Source of the DNA: Flavobacterium crocinum
GTDB lineage: Bacteria > Bacteroidota > Bacteroidia > Flavobacteriales > Flavobacteriaceae
Assembly: GCF_003122385.1 (NCBI RefSeq)
Contig: NZ_CP029255.1
Coordinates: 1,488,001-1,552,000, forward strand
DNA length: 64,000 nt
Direction of reading: 5' to 3'
Each line of letters begins with the position of its first letter. Position 1 is the stretch's first letter. The notes below the pieces were generated by a model. It did no database searches, was not told the origin of the DNA, and saw only the letters and a list, made by a program, of their open reading frames with translations. Both the position numbers and the translations under genes were made by a program. Of this stretch, positions 44,117 to 52,817 are shown one piece after another.

Positions 44117-44482
44117 TTTCTTAACTCCAAACTTCTCTGGGTTTAAAAGCATATAGTTTATTAGTTTTCCTATTTCAATACTTTCGGATAAAAGTTCACT
44201 GTAAAATTCGGTTGAAATATATTTACATGCAAGAGCAAATTCAAGCCAAACTTGTGTTTCAGAATTTTCTCCATCAGAATCAGTCAATTTGCTATAAAAA
44301 TGTTTTGGATAGATACGTTTTCTGTAGGCTTCTGCAATAGTAACTGGAACACTTCTGGATGAACGCCTAATCTGATCGGTTAAGGAATATGTTTCTTCTT
44401 TTGGAAATCGTTTTGTAATATCAAATATTTTCATTGCTAATGAAAATGACTTTTTGTAAGCTAGTAAATCTTGAAATTTCAT
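44105..44482 (-). CDS. Four-helix bundle protein (23S rRNA IVS-type)
   Basis: 125 residues from the ATG at 44482. The helical pattern KFQDLLAYKKSFSLAMKIF..., TDQIRRSSRSVPVTIAEAYRK, the ...AL.CKYIS... helix and a final LINYML helix matches the family first seen as intervening-sequence proteins of 23S rRNA. It is a soluble pentameric bundle of unknown function. The gene is flanked on both sides by copies of one repeat family, and its stop codon lies inside one of them. Confidence 0.88.
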   Translation of the reverse strand: MKFQDLLAYKKSFSLAMKIFDITKRFPKEETYSLTDQIRRSSRSVPVTIAEAYRKRIYPKHFYSKLTDSDGENSETQVWLEFALACKYISTEFYSELLSESIEIGKLINYMLLNPEKFGVKKSDQ

Positions 44483-44552
44483 TATTTTTTTAATTAATAC
44501 AGATAATAAATGTAGGAAAATAATTTCAAAAATTAAAAGCAATTTTCAAAAC

Positions 44553-44629
44553 ATCTGAATACTAAAAAACTGATCTCTGTATACTTGCAAAATTAACTGA
44601 CCACTAAAAAATCTGACCACTGATCACTT
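44553..44629. repeat. 'tgatcactgatcac' repeat, right arm
   Basis: CTGAATACTAAAAAACTGATC and CTGACCACTAAAAAATCTGACC plus ACTGATCAC repeat the arms of the element at 44021. It ends at the ruvC stop codon. Confidence 0.75.
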
Positions 44630-45182
44630 ATTTCTTAACTCTATCCTCGTTTTGTTTCACAAAAGCATCCCAACCGGAATAACTTTTTCCAGCCACAACT
44701 TTTCCGGAATTAAAATGATGACAAACCGCAGCCGCCAAGCCATCTGTTGAATCAAGGTTTTTGGGTAATTCTTTTAAGCCTAAAAGTTGTTGTAGCATTT
44801 TGGCAACCTGTTCTTTGCTGGCATTTCCGTTTCCGGTAATCGCCATTTTTATTTTTTTAGGTTCATATTCCGTAATCGGAATGCCTCTTGAAAGCCCTGC
44901 TGCCATGGCAACACCTTGCGCGCGACCTAATTTCAGCATAGATTGCACGTTTTTGCCAAAGAAAGGCGCTTCAATCGCAATTTCGTCAGGACAATGTGTT
45001 TCGATTAATTCGATAGTTCGCTCGAAAATGATTCTTAGTTTTTGGTAATGATTGTCGTATTTGGAAAGTTGCAATTCGTTCAATTGCAGAAATTCCATTT
45101 TTTTATTGATTACTTTTATCAATCCAAAACCCATAATGGTAGTTCCGGGGTCAATACCTAATATGATGCGTTCTTTTGTCAA
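44628..45182 (-). CDS. ruvC: RuvC Holliday junction endonuclease
   Basis: 184 residues. The four catalytic acids of RuvC are all visible: Asp11 (GIDPGTT), Glu71 (AIEAPFFGKN), and Asp144 and Asp147 (LDSTDGLAAAVCHH). It cleaves Holliday junctions with RuvAB during homologous recombination. ruvAB are not nearby, which is usual in Bacteroidota. Confidence 0.97.
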   Translation of the reverse strand: MTKERIILGIDPGTTIMGFGLIKVINKKMEFLQLNELQLSKYDNHYQKLRIIFERTIELIETHCPDEIAIEAPFFGKNVQSMLKLGRAQGVAMAAGLSRGIPITEYEPKKIKMAITGNGNASKEQVAKMLQQLLGLKELPKNLDSTDGLAAAVCHHFNSGKVVAGKSYSGWDAFVKQNEDRVKK

Positions 45183-45261
45183 GAGAGTTTTTGTTTCAAG
45201 TTTTTTTGTTTCAAGTTTCAGGTTTTTGAAAAGTGAAACGATTCATTTTCTCATTTTCAAG

Positions 45262-45291
45262 TTGCCACATTATCAAATTGATTTACTTTTG
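45262..45291 (+). promoter_or_regulatory. Promoter of flippase/GT2 pair, close to start codon
   Basis: TTG at 45262-45264, exactly 19 bases, TACTTTTG at 45284-45291. The start codon begins four bases after the -7 box, so the transcript would start at or almost at the ATG (leaderless). Confidence 0.65.
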
Positions 45292-45295
45292 CGGC

Positions 45296-46240
45296 ATGAT
45301 TTCAATTCCTCACAAAGCTAAGCAATTCCTAGTTCTTCTGGCCAAACTTTTAATTGTTGGCGGTGCATTTTATTTTATTTACAATCAGCTGGCTAACAAT
45401 GACAAATTGGACTGGCAAAAGTTTATTGTTTTGTTCAAGAAAAATCAATCAGTTTTAGGAATTTCTTTTATTTTGCTTTTGAGCGTTTTGAACCGTTATT
45501 TTGAGATTTTGAAATGGCAGAATCTAGCAGAGGTAATTCATAAAATATCACTTTACGAAGCCACAAAACAGGTTTTAGCGGCTTTAACAGCCGGGATTTT
45601 TACGCCAAACGGAGTAGGAGAGTATGCCGGAAAAGCGTTGTATTATCCAAAATCGGAAGCAAAGAGAGTAATTTTCCTAAATTTAATCTGCAACGGAATC
45701 CAGATGATTTTAACGATCATTTTTGGGATTTTTGGATTGCTGTATTTTAATGCACAATTCAATGTCATTGCGACCAAAACAGTAGCCATTTTGTTTGGCG
45801 GATTTGTATTGCTTTTGATTGTATTGTTCTCTTTAAAGAAAATCAAAATCAAAGGATATTCGATTGAAAAACTGATTCATAAAATCAATGAAATTCCGAA
45901 GACGGTTCACCGAAAAAATATTGTTTTAGGAATTTTACGTTATTTAGTTTTTTCGCATCAGTATTACTTTCTGTTTTTAGGGTTTGATGTCGATCTGCCT
46001 TATTTAACTTTAATGGCGGCAATAACTTCAGTTTATTTTTTGGCTTCATCATTGCCAACATTTCAGTTTCTGGATTTTGCTGTAAAAGGAAGTGTCGCAA
46101 TATATTTCTTCGGAATTTTGGGCGTAAATGAATGGATTGTAATTTTTATCAGCACTTTAATGTGGTTTTTAAATGTCGTTTTACCAGTAGTTTTAGGAAG
46201 TTATTTTGTGCTCAATTTTAAAACCAAAACCGGAGAATGA
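45296..46240 (+). CDS. YbhN/LPG-synthase-TM-like membrane protein
   Basis: 314 residues from the ATG at 45296; a longer frame to 45233 would overlap the promoter. Seven to eight hydrophobic segments and the conserved GIFTPNGVGEYAGKALYY motif match the lysylphosphatidylglycerol synthase transmembrane region (UPF0104/YbhN) family. Such proteins move or flip lipids. The GT2 gene overlaps its stop by four bases, so the pair probably handles a lipid-linked sugar. Confidence 0.88.
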   Translation: MISIPHKAKQFLVLLAKLLIVGGAFYFIYNQLANNDKLDWQKFIVLFKKNQSVLGISFILLLSVLNRYFEILKWQNLAEVIHKISLYEATKQVLAALTAGIFTPNGVGEYAGKALYYPKSEAKRVIFLNLICNGIQMILTIIFGIFGLLYFNAQFNVIATKTVAILFGGFVLLLIVLFSLKKIKIKGYSIEKLIHKINEIPKTVHRKNIVLGILRYLVFSHQYYFLFLGFDVDLPYLTLMAAITSVYFLASSLPTFQFLDFAVKGSVAIYFFGILGVNEWIVIFISTLMWFLNVVLPVVLGSYFVLNFKTKTGE

Positions 46241-47340
46241 TTTTCGGATTTTTTGCAATATTAACCATTTATGTTGTTAGCATTTCTTTGCTTATTTACG
46301 GTTTTTTTAAAGTCAAAAAACATCAAAAAACAGATTTAAAAACGCAGACCAGTTTTACGATTATCGTTCCTTTTCGGAATGAAGAAGAAAATCTGCCTGT
46401 GCTTTTAGAAAGTTTTTCGAACTTAAATTATCCAAAAAACTTATTTGAAGTGATTTTGGTTGATGATAACTCTAACGAGAAATTCCAAGTTTTAAATTCC
46501 AAATTTCCGGTTTCGATAATTGACAACATTCGTGTTTCAGATTCTCCGAAAAAAGACGCCATTACAACTGCCATGCAACAAGTAAAAACCGATTGGGTAA
46601 TTACCACAGATGCTGATTGTATTGTTCCCAAAAACTGGCTTTTGACTTTTGATAATTACATTCAGGAGAACCAGGTTTCAATGCTTTCGGGTGCGGTTAC
46701 GTACGAATGTGCGAATTCATTTTTACATCATTTTCAGCAATTAGATCTAACGAGTTTACAAGGTGCAACAATCGGAAGTTTTGGTTTAAACAAAGGTTTT
46801 ATGTGTAACGGAGCCAATTTTGCGTATAAAAAATCACTATTTGAAAATTTAAACGGTTTTGAAGGAAATGATAAAATCGCTAGTGGAGATGATGTTTTTT
46901 TGTTGCAGAAAGCCCTTGAGAGATTTCCGGATGAAGTTCATTATCTAAAAGCTCGAGAAGCAATTGTAGTTACAAAACCAACTGAAACCTGGAAAACTCT
47001 TTTTTACCAAAGAGTGCGTTGGGCAGCCAAAACAAGTTCATATAAAAGTACTTTTGGAAAGTTTTTAGGACTTGTTGTGTTCTTCGGAAATCTAACTTTA
47101 GTTATTGGCTTTTTATTGTTTGTTTCAGGAATTTTAAATTATCCGATTTTGGTTTTATTTGCCTTTTTAAAGTTCACAACCGATTTTGTTTTACTCTCTG
47201 TAACCAATCAATTTTTGACTCAAAAACCAATAAAAAGTCTTCTGTTAAGCAGTTTGTTTTATCCTTTTTTTAGTTCAATTGTAGCGTTGTACAGTTTGTT
47301 TGGTTCTTATGAATGGAAGGACCGTCAGTTTAAAAAATAA
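46237..47340 (+). CDS. Membrane glycosyltransferase family 2
   Basis: 367 residues. GT-A motifs are visible: FTIIVPFRNEEENLP, ILVDDNS, TTDADCIVP (DxD-like) and the QRVRW motif (QxxRW) near 260. An N-terminal membrane segment and three or more C-terminal segments anchor it. It acts at the cytoplasmic face of the inner membrane, likely in cell-envelope polysaccharide or glycolipid synthesis, with the YbhN-like partner. Confidence 0.92.
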   Translation: MIFGFFAILTIYVVSISLLIYGFFKVKKHQKTDLKTQTSFTIIVPFRNEEENLPVLLESFSNLNYPKNLFEVILVDDNSNEKFQVLNSKFPVSIIDNIRVSDSPKKDAITTAMQQVKTDWVITTDADCIVPKNWLLTFDNYIQENQVSMLSGAVTYECANSFLHHFQQLDLTSLQGATIGSFGLNKGFMCNGANFAYKKSLFENLNGFEGNDKIASGDDVFLLQKALERFPDEVHYLKAREAIVVTKPTETWKTLFYQRVRWAAKTSSYKSTFGKFLGLVVFFGNLTLVIGFLLFVSGILNYPILVLFAFLKFTTDFVLLSVTNQFLTQKPIKSLLLSSLFYPFFSSIVALYSLFGSYEWKDRQFKK

Positions 47341-47360
47341 GTTCTTTTGAAAATGAAACC

Positions 47361-47466
47361 CTAGCCCTGATGGGAGCGGCATCTCCCGATTTAGAAAAAC
47401 AAGGCTTTTTAGCCGTAGTTTTTGTTTATCGGGAATACAGCGGACAGCAGGAAATTGCTCCTTATA
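47361..47466 (+). ncRNA. Probable structured RNA element, copy 1 (Flavo-1-like)
   Basis: AGCCCTGATGGGAGCGGCAT leads into a long imperfect hairpin (TCCCGATTTAGAAAAAC...GTTTTTGTTTATCGGGA), followed by ACAGCGGACAGCAGGAAATT and GCTCC. The same order of blocks (AGCCC.GAT...GCG..ATCC, variable hairpin, AAGCGGGAAA) occurs at 50911-50976 on the minus strand. Such an element is recurrent between Flavobacteriia genes; I believe it is close to the Rfam 'Flavo-1' motif, but could not check. It lies just after the GT2 gene. Confidence 0.45.
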
Positions 47467-47470
47467 AAAA

Positions 47471-47956
47471 CTATTTCTCGTCTTTTGCCTTTAAAATCAC
47501 AGGCAAAATAAACTGTGTTTTTACAGGAACACCACGTTTTATAGCCGGATTTATTTTTGGAAAATTAACCAGTCGGGCGTGCAGAATGCTATCAATTTTG
47601 ATAGTATCATAAGCTACAGAATCTTTAGGAAACTGAGGTTCAAATTTCATTGTAGAATTTGGAAAAACGGTTACTTTTACTTCGATAGTATCCAATTCAG
47701 GATATAAAATCGACAAAGTATCTACATTCAGTTTTTCCTGAATCAGATTGGACATTACTTCAAAAAAACATTGTTGACGAAGTTTTTTATCGGCAATTTT
47801 TTCGCAGTTAGGAACAGACGGATATTCGTCTACTTCTTTCCAGTTGATCGATTTTAATTCTTTTTGAAGCAATTCTTTTTCAGACGGAACCTGCTTCTCA
47901 AAATATTGACAAGAATTAAAAAAAATACAAATAAAAATAGGGAAAAACTGCCTCAA
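47471..47956 (-). CDS. TonB-C-like lipoprotein
   Basis: 161 residues with lipobox FNSC (Cys16). The mature part has the pattern of Bacteroidota TonB C-terminal-like proteins: CEKIADKKLRQQCFFEVM, a strand VKVTVFPNSTMKFEPQFP, and ARLVNFPKINPAIKRGVPV with final FILPVIL. No transmembrane TonB helix is present. Its role is unknown. It converges on the structured RNA element. Confidence 0.65.
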   Translation of the reverse strand: MRQFFPIFICIFFNSCQYFEKQVPSEKELLQKELKSINWKEVDEYPSVPNCEKIADKKLRQQCFFEVMSNLIQEKLNVDTLSILYPELDTIEVKVTVFPNSTMKFEPQFPKDSVAYDTIKIDSILHARLVNFPKINPAIKRGVPVKTQFILPVILKAKDEK

Positions 47957-47990
47957 AGTTTTAGAATTGAATGAAGGAACAAAAATACGA

Positions 47991-48374
47991 TTATTTTTTT
48001 TGAGATGCCTTGTATTCTAAATAATCTTCATAGTTTTCAGAAAGCCAATTTTCTTTGTTTTTCTCTGCAACTTCCTTTTGTTCAGGATATAATTTAACAA
48101 GCCTGTCCGAAAAAGCAGCTATCTGAACCGTGTAAGTATAAAATTCTGTTTTGGTTAAAACAACATCGGGATTATTCTTTTTATCGAAAAATTCAAAAAA
48201 CAGTTTATCAAAGTCTTTCATCGAAAAATTCATTACTTTTTTCTTATTGCCATTATAAAGACTGTCCTGTAATAATTGGTCATCTGCAGAAAGTTTCTTA
48301 GATTGGGCATATGTATTTTCATTTATTGAAAACACAAGAAAAAGAAATAAAACTATTTTTAAACAGGTTTGCAT
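47991..48374 (-). CDS. Exported small hypothetical protein
   Basis: 127 residues with a signal peptide (cleavage after TYAQ, about residue 24). The mature part is charged and helical, without cysteines, and ends in KKENWLSENYEDYLEYKASQKK. No family recognised. Just upstream of the TonB-C-like gene (34 bases apart), probably one operon. Confidence 0.6.
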   Translation of the reverse strand: MQTCLKIVLFLFLVFSINENTYAQSKKLSADDQLLQDSLYNGNKKKVMNFSMKDFDKLFFEFFDKKNNPDVVLTKTEFYTYTVQIAAFSDRLVKLYPEQKEVAEKNKENWLSENYEDYLEYKASQKK

Positions 48375-48420
48375 CTTATTTTTATTGCTTAAATTGTAAG
48401 TGCTAATTTACAAAATTATT

Positions 48421-48921
48421 ATGGATTTACTTTTAGTACTGTTGGGTTTTATCTGCGTTATTGTAGGTGTTTTTGGGAGTTTTATACCTGTTTTGCCCGG
48501 GCTTTCAAGTTGTTGGGTTGGACTCTTGCTTTTGTATCTCACGAAGGCAGTAGAAAACAATTATTGGGTTTTAGGAATCACTTTCGTTTTAATGGTAATT
48601 ATCACCATTTTAGATTATGTAATTCCGGCAAAAGGGACCAAAAAATTTGGCGGAAGTTCTTATGGTGTATGGGGAACAAACATAGGTTTGATTGTCGGAA
48701 TTCTGGCTCCAATCCCTTTTGGCGTTATCATCGGACCATTTTTAGGAGCTCTTATTGGTGAGTTATTATACGATTCTCAAAATCATAAACGAGCTATAAA
48801 AGCAGCAACAGGTTCTGTTCTGGGATTCTTAGCTTCCAGTTTTGTCAATTTTCTCTTTTCTGTAATTTACCTTGGTATTTTTCTTACCGTTCTGTGGCAA
48901 AATCGTTCACTGATTTTCTAA
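48421..48921 (+). CDS. DUF456 membrane protein
   Basis: 166 residues from the ATG at 48421. Glycine-rich hydrophobic segments with GSFIPVLPGL, DYVIPAKGTKKFGGSSYGVWG and GPFLGALIGELL match DUF456. The function is unknown. Four to five membrane segments. The 48922-49212 region after it is AT-rich with no gene seen. Confidence 0.9.
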   Translation: MDLLLVLLGFICVIVGVFGSFIPVLPGLSSCWVGLLLLYLTKAVENNYWVLGITFVLMVIITILDYVIPAKGTKKFGGSSYGVWGTNIGLIVGILAPIPFGVIIGPFLGALIGELLYDSQNHKRAIKAATGSVLGFLASSFVNFLFSVIYLGIFLTVLWQNRSLIF

Positions 48922-49212
48922 TATAGTTAATTTGACTTTAAGCTTTTTCTTATATTTTTTAAATTTTCAAAAAAACTCTTAAAATTTTCAAAATAATTTT
49001 TAATCTCTTACGTTACGCCAAGCTTTATATTTACTGATATCTTTAAATTTGTAAGCTAAATACCTGAAAATCGACCCACTAAAATTTTAACTTATTTTTT
49101 GGAAATGTTAATATATTTTATATTTTTATCCCAATAAACGGTAAAAAGCCTCACTTTATCGGTTATTTTGAATAAGTTTAAATAATTGTTTCCCCTAAAA
49201 TAAGTTAAACGT

Positions 49213-49815
49213 ATGACCCCAAACCTACAAATTGAACTTAGACGTTTTATTTCATCTAATGTTGTCTCCAAGTTAAACAAGTTTTATTTTGAAAATGATG
49301 CTCTTTTGATAAAGGGAATTGATGTCTCGATCGGTACAATTTTAATGGGACTCTACAATAAAGCTGAGGAATCTGATTTTTATTCTGAAATAGTCTCCAT
49401 GCTAAAAGAAGATTCAACTTTTTACCAGGAAATTGATTTTAACGCCGGCAGGATTCTATCAGTAGATGATTGTTACCGTTTAGAAGGAAATGTTTTTCTG
49501 AAAGAATTGTTCGCTAACAAAAAAGGAAGAATTTCCGAAATGGTTTCAAACGAAGTCGGAATCAAAAGCGAAACTGCCAGAGAAATACTTAACTTTTCCG
49601 GACTTCTTGTAATGTCTTACCTAAGAAACAATCTTCAGCTACTTGAAAGCCTAAAATTACTTCTTGAAGATCAAAAAAGAGACATCTTAAACAGTATTCC
49701 GCCCGGAATCAAAATCATCCTTGGTTTTTCATGTTACGAAACAGTCGAAGACAAAAGCCAGTCAATGGGAAGATCAATATTTACCCTTTTCGGACATAAT
49801 TTCTTTAGTTTCTAA
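49213..49815 (+). CDS. DUF937-like hypothetical protein
   Basis: 200 residues, mostly helical. A segment LKELFANKKGRISEMVSNEVGI plus LLVMSYLRNNL resembles the repeat of DUF937 proteins (short helical repeats with conserved Gly-Lys), which occur singly or fused to OmpA domains in Bacteroidota. No signal peptide or OmpA domain. Monocistronic. Confidence 0.6.
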   Translation: MTPNLQIELRRFISSNVVSKLNKFYFENDALLIKGIDVSIGTILMGLYNKAEESDFYSEIVSMLKEDSTFYQEIDFNAGRILSVDDCYRLEGNVFLKELFANKKGRISEMVSNEVGIKSETAREILNFSGLLVMSYLRNNLQLLESLKLLLEDQKRDILNSIPPGIKIILGFSCYETVEDKSQSMGRSIFTLFGHNFFSF

Positions 49816-49822
49816 AAATAAA

Positions 49823-49854
49823 AAAATCCCATTTTCAAAGAAAACAGGATTTAG
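49823..49854 (-). terminator. Terminator of pseudouridine synthase gene
   Basis: On the minus strand AAATCCTGTTTTC, short loop, GAAAATGGGATTT and a T run; one mismatch. It may also stop the DUF937-like transcript. Confidence 0.6.
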
Positions 49855-49877
49855 TATGATTTTAATTCGGGAAACAA

Positions 49878-50786
49878 TTACATGTTTTTCAAATTGATAA
49901 TTTCCTGATCGGTCAAAAAGCGCCAGTTTCCTCTCGGAAGATTCTTTTTGGTCAAACCAGCAAATGCTACACGGTCAATACGCAATACATTGTAGTCAAA
50001 AGACTCAAAAATAGAGCGTACTACTTTTACATTTGCAGTACGTAATCTTAAACCAACCTCACTTTTAGGTTCGTTATCTATATAGCTTACTTCTTCAACA
50101 GAAACACGGTGTCCGTCAAGAACCAAACCTTTGCTGATTTTATCCAGATCCTCAAATTTTAAGTTCTTGTCTAAAGAAACCTGATAAATTTTAGATGATT
50201 TCTGATTCGGTAAAGTAAACTTACGAATCATATCGGTATCATTTGTAAACAATAACAAACCAGTTGTGTTCTTGTCCATTCTTCCAACAGCTGCAATTTT
50301 TGCATTTGTTGCACCACGAACAAGTTCCAGAACGTTACGAAACTCCTGTCCTTCGTCAAAAGCAGTCGTAAAGTTTTTAGGTTTATTCAACAAGATGTAT
50401 TCTTTCTTTTCCGGAGTCAAAGTAACCCCGTCAAAGTTTACCACATCATTAATTTTTACTAAATACCCCATTTCGGTAACCACAGTTCCGTTCACTTTTA
50501 CATTTCCGGACTGAATATAAATGTCGGCATCACGACGAGAACAAACACCAGAATTAGAGATGTACTTATTCAGACGAATTTCATCTGAAGCCTTTTGTCT
50601 TTTCGGAGCCTGATTTTGTTTCTTTAATTTTTGTTCAGCAGCTTCCTTCGCCGCTTTAACCTCCGGCTTTTCTTTTTTCGGCCCTTGAGCACGTTTCGCC
50701 ATTGGTGGTTTTGGCTTACTAGAGTTTGATCTTGAGCTGTTTGGTCTCGATCCGCCTCTTTTATTATTGCCTTCCTTGTTGTTCAT
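49878..50786 (-). CDS. RsuA/RluB-type pseudouridine synthase
   Basis: 302 residues. A basic low-complexity N-terminal tail (about 1-60, rich in N, S, P, K) precedes an S4 RNA-binding domain (about 68-125, RLNKYISNSGVCSRRDAD...). The catalytic block GRMDKNTTGLLLFTND contains the active-site aspartate. It isomerises a uridine of rRNA (RsuA 16S or RluB/E/F 23S; the site cannot be told). A -7 box TATCTTTG precedes it on the minus strand (50804-50811). Confidence 0.92.
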   Translation of the reverse strand: MNNKEGNNKRGGSRPNSSRSNSSKPKPPMAKRAQGPKKEKPEVKAAKEAAEQKLKKQNQAPKRQKASDEIRLNKYISNSGVCSRRDADIYIQSGNVKVNGTVVTEMGYLVKINDVVNFDGVTLTPEKKEYILLNKPKNFTTAFDEGQEFRNVLELVRGATNAKIAAVGRMDKNTTGLLLFTNDTDMIRKFTLPNQKSSKIYQVSLDKNLKFEDLDKISKGLVLDGHRVSVEEVSYIDNEPKSEVGLRLRTANVKVVRSIFESFDYNVLRIDRVAFAGLTKKNLPRGNWRFLTDQEIINLKNM

Positions 50787-50910
50787 AAAATCATTAATTT
50801 GTGCAAAGATAGTTTTTTCCTGCTAATAAATCTTAAGTTCATTGTTCTTAGATTAATAGCATTTTGTTCTAAAGGTTTTAGAAGCAATACATTTGGCATT
50901 TTTTCAGACA

Positions 50911-50976
50911 TGGTTTCCCGCTTTCGGCTTTATCTCGCTCCGTAAACTACGCAAGGATATCGCCTCAATCGGGGCT
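50911..50976 (-). ncRNA. Probable structured RNA element, copy 2 (Flavo-1-like)
   Basis: On the minus strand AGCCCCGATTGAGGCGATAT, CCTTGCG, a short arm, and GAAAGCGGGAAACC. It matches copy 1 in the blocks AGCCC.GAT, GCG.TATCC and AGCGGGAAA but lacks the long central hairpin. It lies upstream of the UbiA-type gene in an otherwise repeat-only gap. Confidence 0.4.
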
Positions 50977-51021
50977 AAATTCAAACAATTGGCTTCTTTT
51001 AAATATATTGAAAATTAGCTA

Positions 51022-51135
51022 TTTCACAGAGATTCTCGAAGATTTACGCAGAGTTACTCAAAGAAAAAATCTATAGAAAGCTAAAAAAGAAAACTTTGTG
51101 AACCTTTGTGTAAATCTTCGAGAATCTTTGTGGAA
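51022..51135. repeat. Inverted repeat, 'gattctcgaagattta' type
   Basis: TTCACAGAGATTCTCGAAGA pairs with TCTTCGAGAATCTTTGTGGA around inner arms TTTACGCAGAGTTACTC / GAACCTTTGTGTAAA. No gene lies in the 50787-51143 gap apart from this and the RNA element. Confidence 0.8.
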
Positions 51136-51143
51136 CTAAACGT

Positions 51144-52100
51144 TTAGTAATTAGAAATCAGTTCCCTTCCGTGCCACAAAACGCTAGGATTAATCAGAAC
51201 GATACAACATACACCAGATACAATCAGAAATTTCAAAACATTATGAAGTCTTAAATATTGCTCTTTAGAATCAGACTTCCATAAATAAATAAGGAAGAAA
51301 AGTAAAACCCCAAAACAGACATAAAAATAAATGTCCATATACCCAACATCGTAAATATTAACCAATACATAAACAGGTAAAACAGTTAATAGCGTCAAAA
51401 TAGTTATAATTTGCTTCGAGATTTTTTCGCCATACAAAACCGGAATTGTTCTGTAATCGCTTACTAAGTCGCCTTTCAAATTTTCCAAATCCTTTATCAT
51501 TTCACGAATCAATAAAAGCAGAAACAAGAAAACCGCATGCGCCGAAATTACCACAAAATGACTCATGTGATTCTCGATTTCTTCAAACGAAATTTTGTTA
51601 TAGAAATACAATAAAATGGCAAAAAAAGGAATTACCGCAAGCAACGCCGACATAAGATTCCCAATAATTGGATACTTTTTTATCTTATGAGAATAAAACC
51701 AAATCAGGAAAATGTAACCGGAAAAAAACAAAAAAGCTCTCCAGGAAACAATAAGCGCCATTAAAACAGCAAGAAAGTTCAAAGAAAAATAAACCGTCAA
51801 TTTAGTTTTCTGACTTACCAATCGATCCAGCATAGACTTATTCGGGCGATTAATTAAATCCTTCTGACTGTCGTAAAAATTATTAATGATATAACCTGAA
51901 GCGATAGTAATTGCAGAAGCAAAAACAATTAAAAACAAATGAAAATCAAGCAGAATATCCAATGCTCTAATTTCCGGAGCCAGAATAAAAATGGCAGATA
52001 AATATTGTGCCAAAACAATAATTGGAATATTGTAACCCCTGACAACAGAAAACAAACTGACAATTTTCATTATTAAAAGTTTATGTTGTCTGCTCAGCAT
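51144..52100 (-). CDS. UbiA-family prenyltransferase (geranylgeranylglycerol-phosphate geranylgeranyltransferase-like)
   Basis: 318 residues; the first ATG is at 52100, an alternative 10 codons in at 52070. Eight to nine membrane segments. The first aspartate-rich motif reads NNFYDSQKDLINRPNK, and KDLENLKGDLVSDYRTIPV holds the second. In Bacteroidota this gene next to mevalonate genes is usually annotated as making archaeal-type or related prenyl ethers, or menaquinone-like products; the exact product is uncertain. Confidence 0.82.
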   Translation of the reverse strand: MLSRQHKLLIMKIVSLFSVVRGYNIPIIVLAQYLSAIFILAPEIRALDILLDFHLFLIVFASAITIASGYIINNFYDSQKDLINRPNKSMLDRLVSQKTKLTVYFSLNFLAVLMALIVSWRAFLFFSGYIFLIWFYSHKIKKYPIIGNLMSALLAVIPFFAILLYFYNKISFEEIENHMSHFVVISAHAVFLFLLLLIREMIKDLENLKGDLVSDYRTIPVLYGEKISKQIITILTLLTVLPVYVLVNIYDVGYMDIYFYVCFGVLLFFLIYLWKSDSKEQYLRLHNVLKFLIVSGVCCIVLINPSVLWHGRELISNY

Positions 52101-52161
52101 AGATAAAATTTGTGATGGGTTTGGATAAGGGAAGTTAAAGGATATTTTTGGTTTTAAAAAT

Positions 52162-52752
52162 TTAGAGTTTGTTTTTTAACAATTCTTTAGAGCCAAAACC
52201 TAATTTTCTAATGCAGGCCAAAGCTTGTTTTTGTGTCATATCAATTTCTTTGATGTCTTTTTTCTCCACAAAAACTACAGAACCGCTCCATGGGTTTGGT
52301 GCATCCGGAACAAAAACAGTAAAGTTGTTGTCATCAATTTGTTCGATTAAAAAGGCAAATTGCAAACCCGCGTCAGTAGGAACCAAAATTACTTTTAAGT
52401 CTTCTTTGGATTCAATTCCCATTATGTTTTCATTCATGCTTTTCATAAACGAATAACCGGGAACAAAACTTAAAATGCCGTCTTCTAATTTTTGAATCAA
52501 TTGTTTGGCTTTAGCTGTTCTTGCCAATAAACCTGCAGCAAAACAAATCAAAATTATAATTAGTATTCCAATCAGTTCCTGAAGTGCAACTCCTAAAACA
52601 TGAACTTTTGGTAAGTTATTTACAAGGGGTAACGTGACTTTTTGTATAATACCGTATCCTTTTTCAAGAATAACCAGTAATACCACTAAAGGCGCTAAAA
52701 ACAGAATTCCTCCTAAAAAAGTCGCTTTGATTATTTTAAAAATACTTTTCAT
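52162..52752 (-). CDS. DUF502 membrane protein
   Basis: 196 residues with two membrane segments (about 8-28 and 57-78) and the family pattern LVILVTDAG-like (here VILVPTDAGLQFAFLIEQ), FVPDAPNPWSGSV and VFVEKKDIKEIDM. Function unknown. It is the next gene after the GHMP kinase in the same direction. Confidence 0.88.
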   Translation of the reverse strand: MKSIFKIIKATFLGGILFLAPLVVLLVILEKGYGIIQKVTLPLVNNLPKVHVLGVALQELIGILIIILICFAAGLLARTAKAKQLIQKLEDGILSFVPGYSFMKSMNENIMGIESKEDLKVILVPTDAGLQFAFLIEQIDDNNFTVFVPDAPNPWSGSVVFVEKKDIKEIDMTQKQALACIRKLGFGSKELLKNKL

Positions 52753-52817
52753 AATAAATAACTTTTTAGGATGAAAACTTATAAAAATCTACTCAAATAA
52801 CTTCGGCTTTTAGAAAA

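Noticed and set aside
47370..47612. 80-residue open frame on plus strand
   Set aside because: It overlaps the structured RNA element and the antisense of the TonB-C-like lipoprotein; no coding support.
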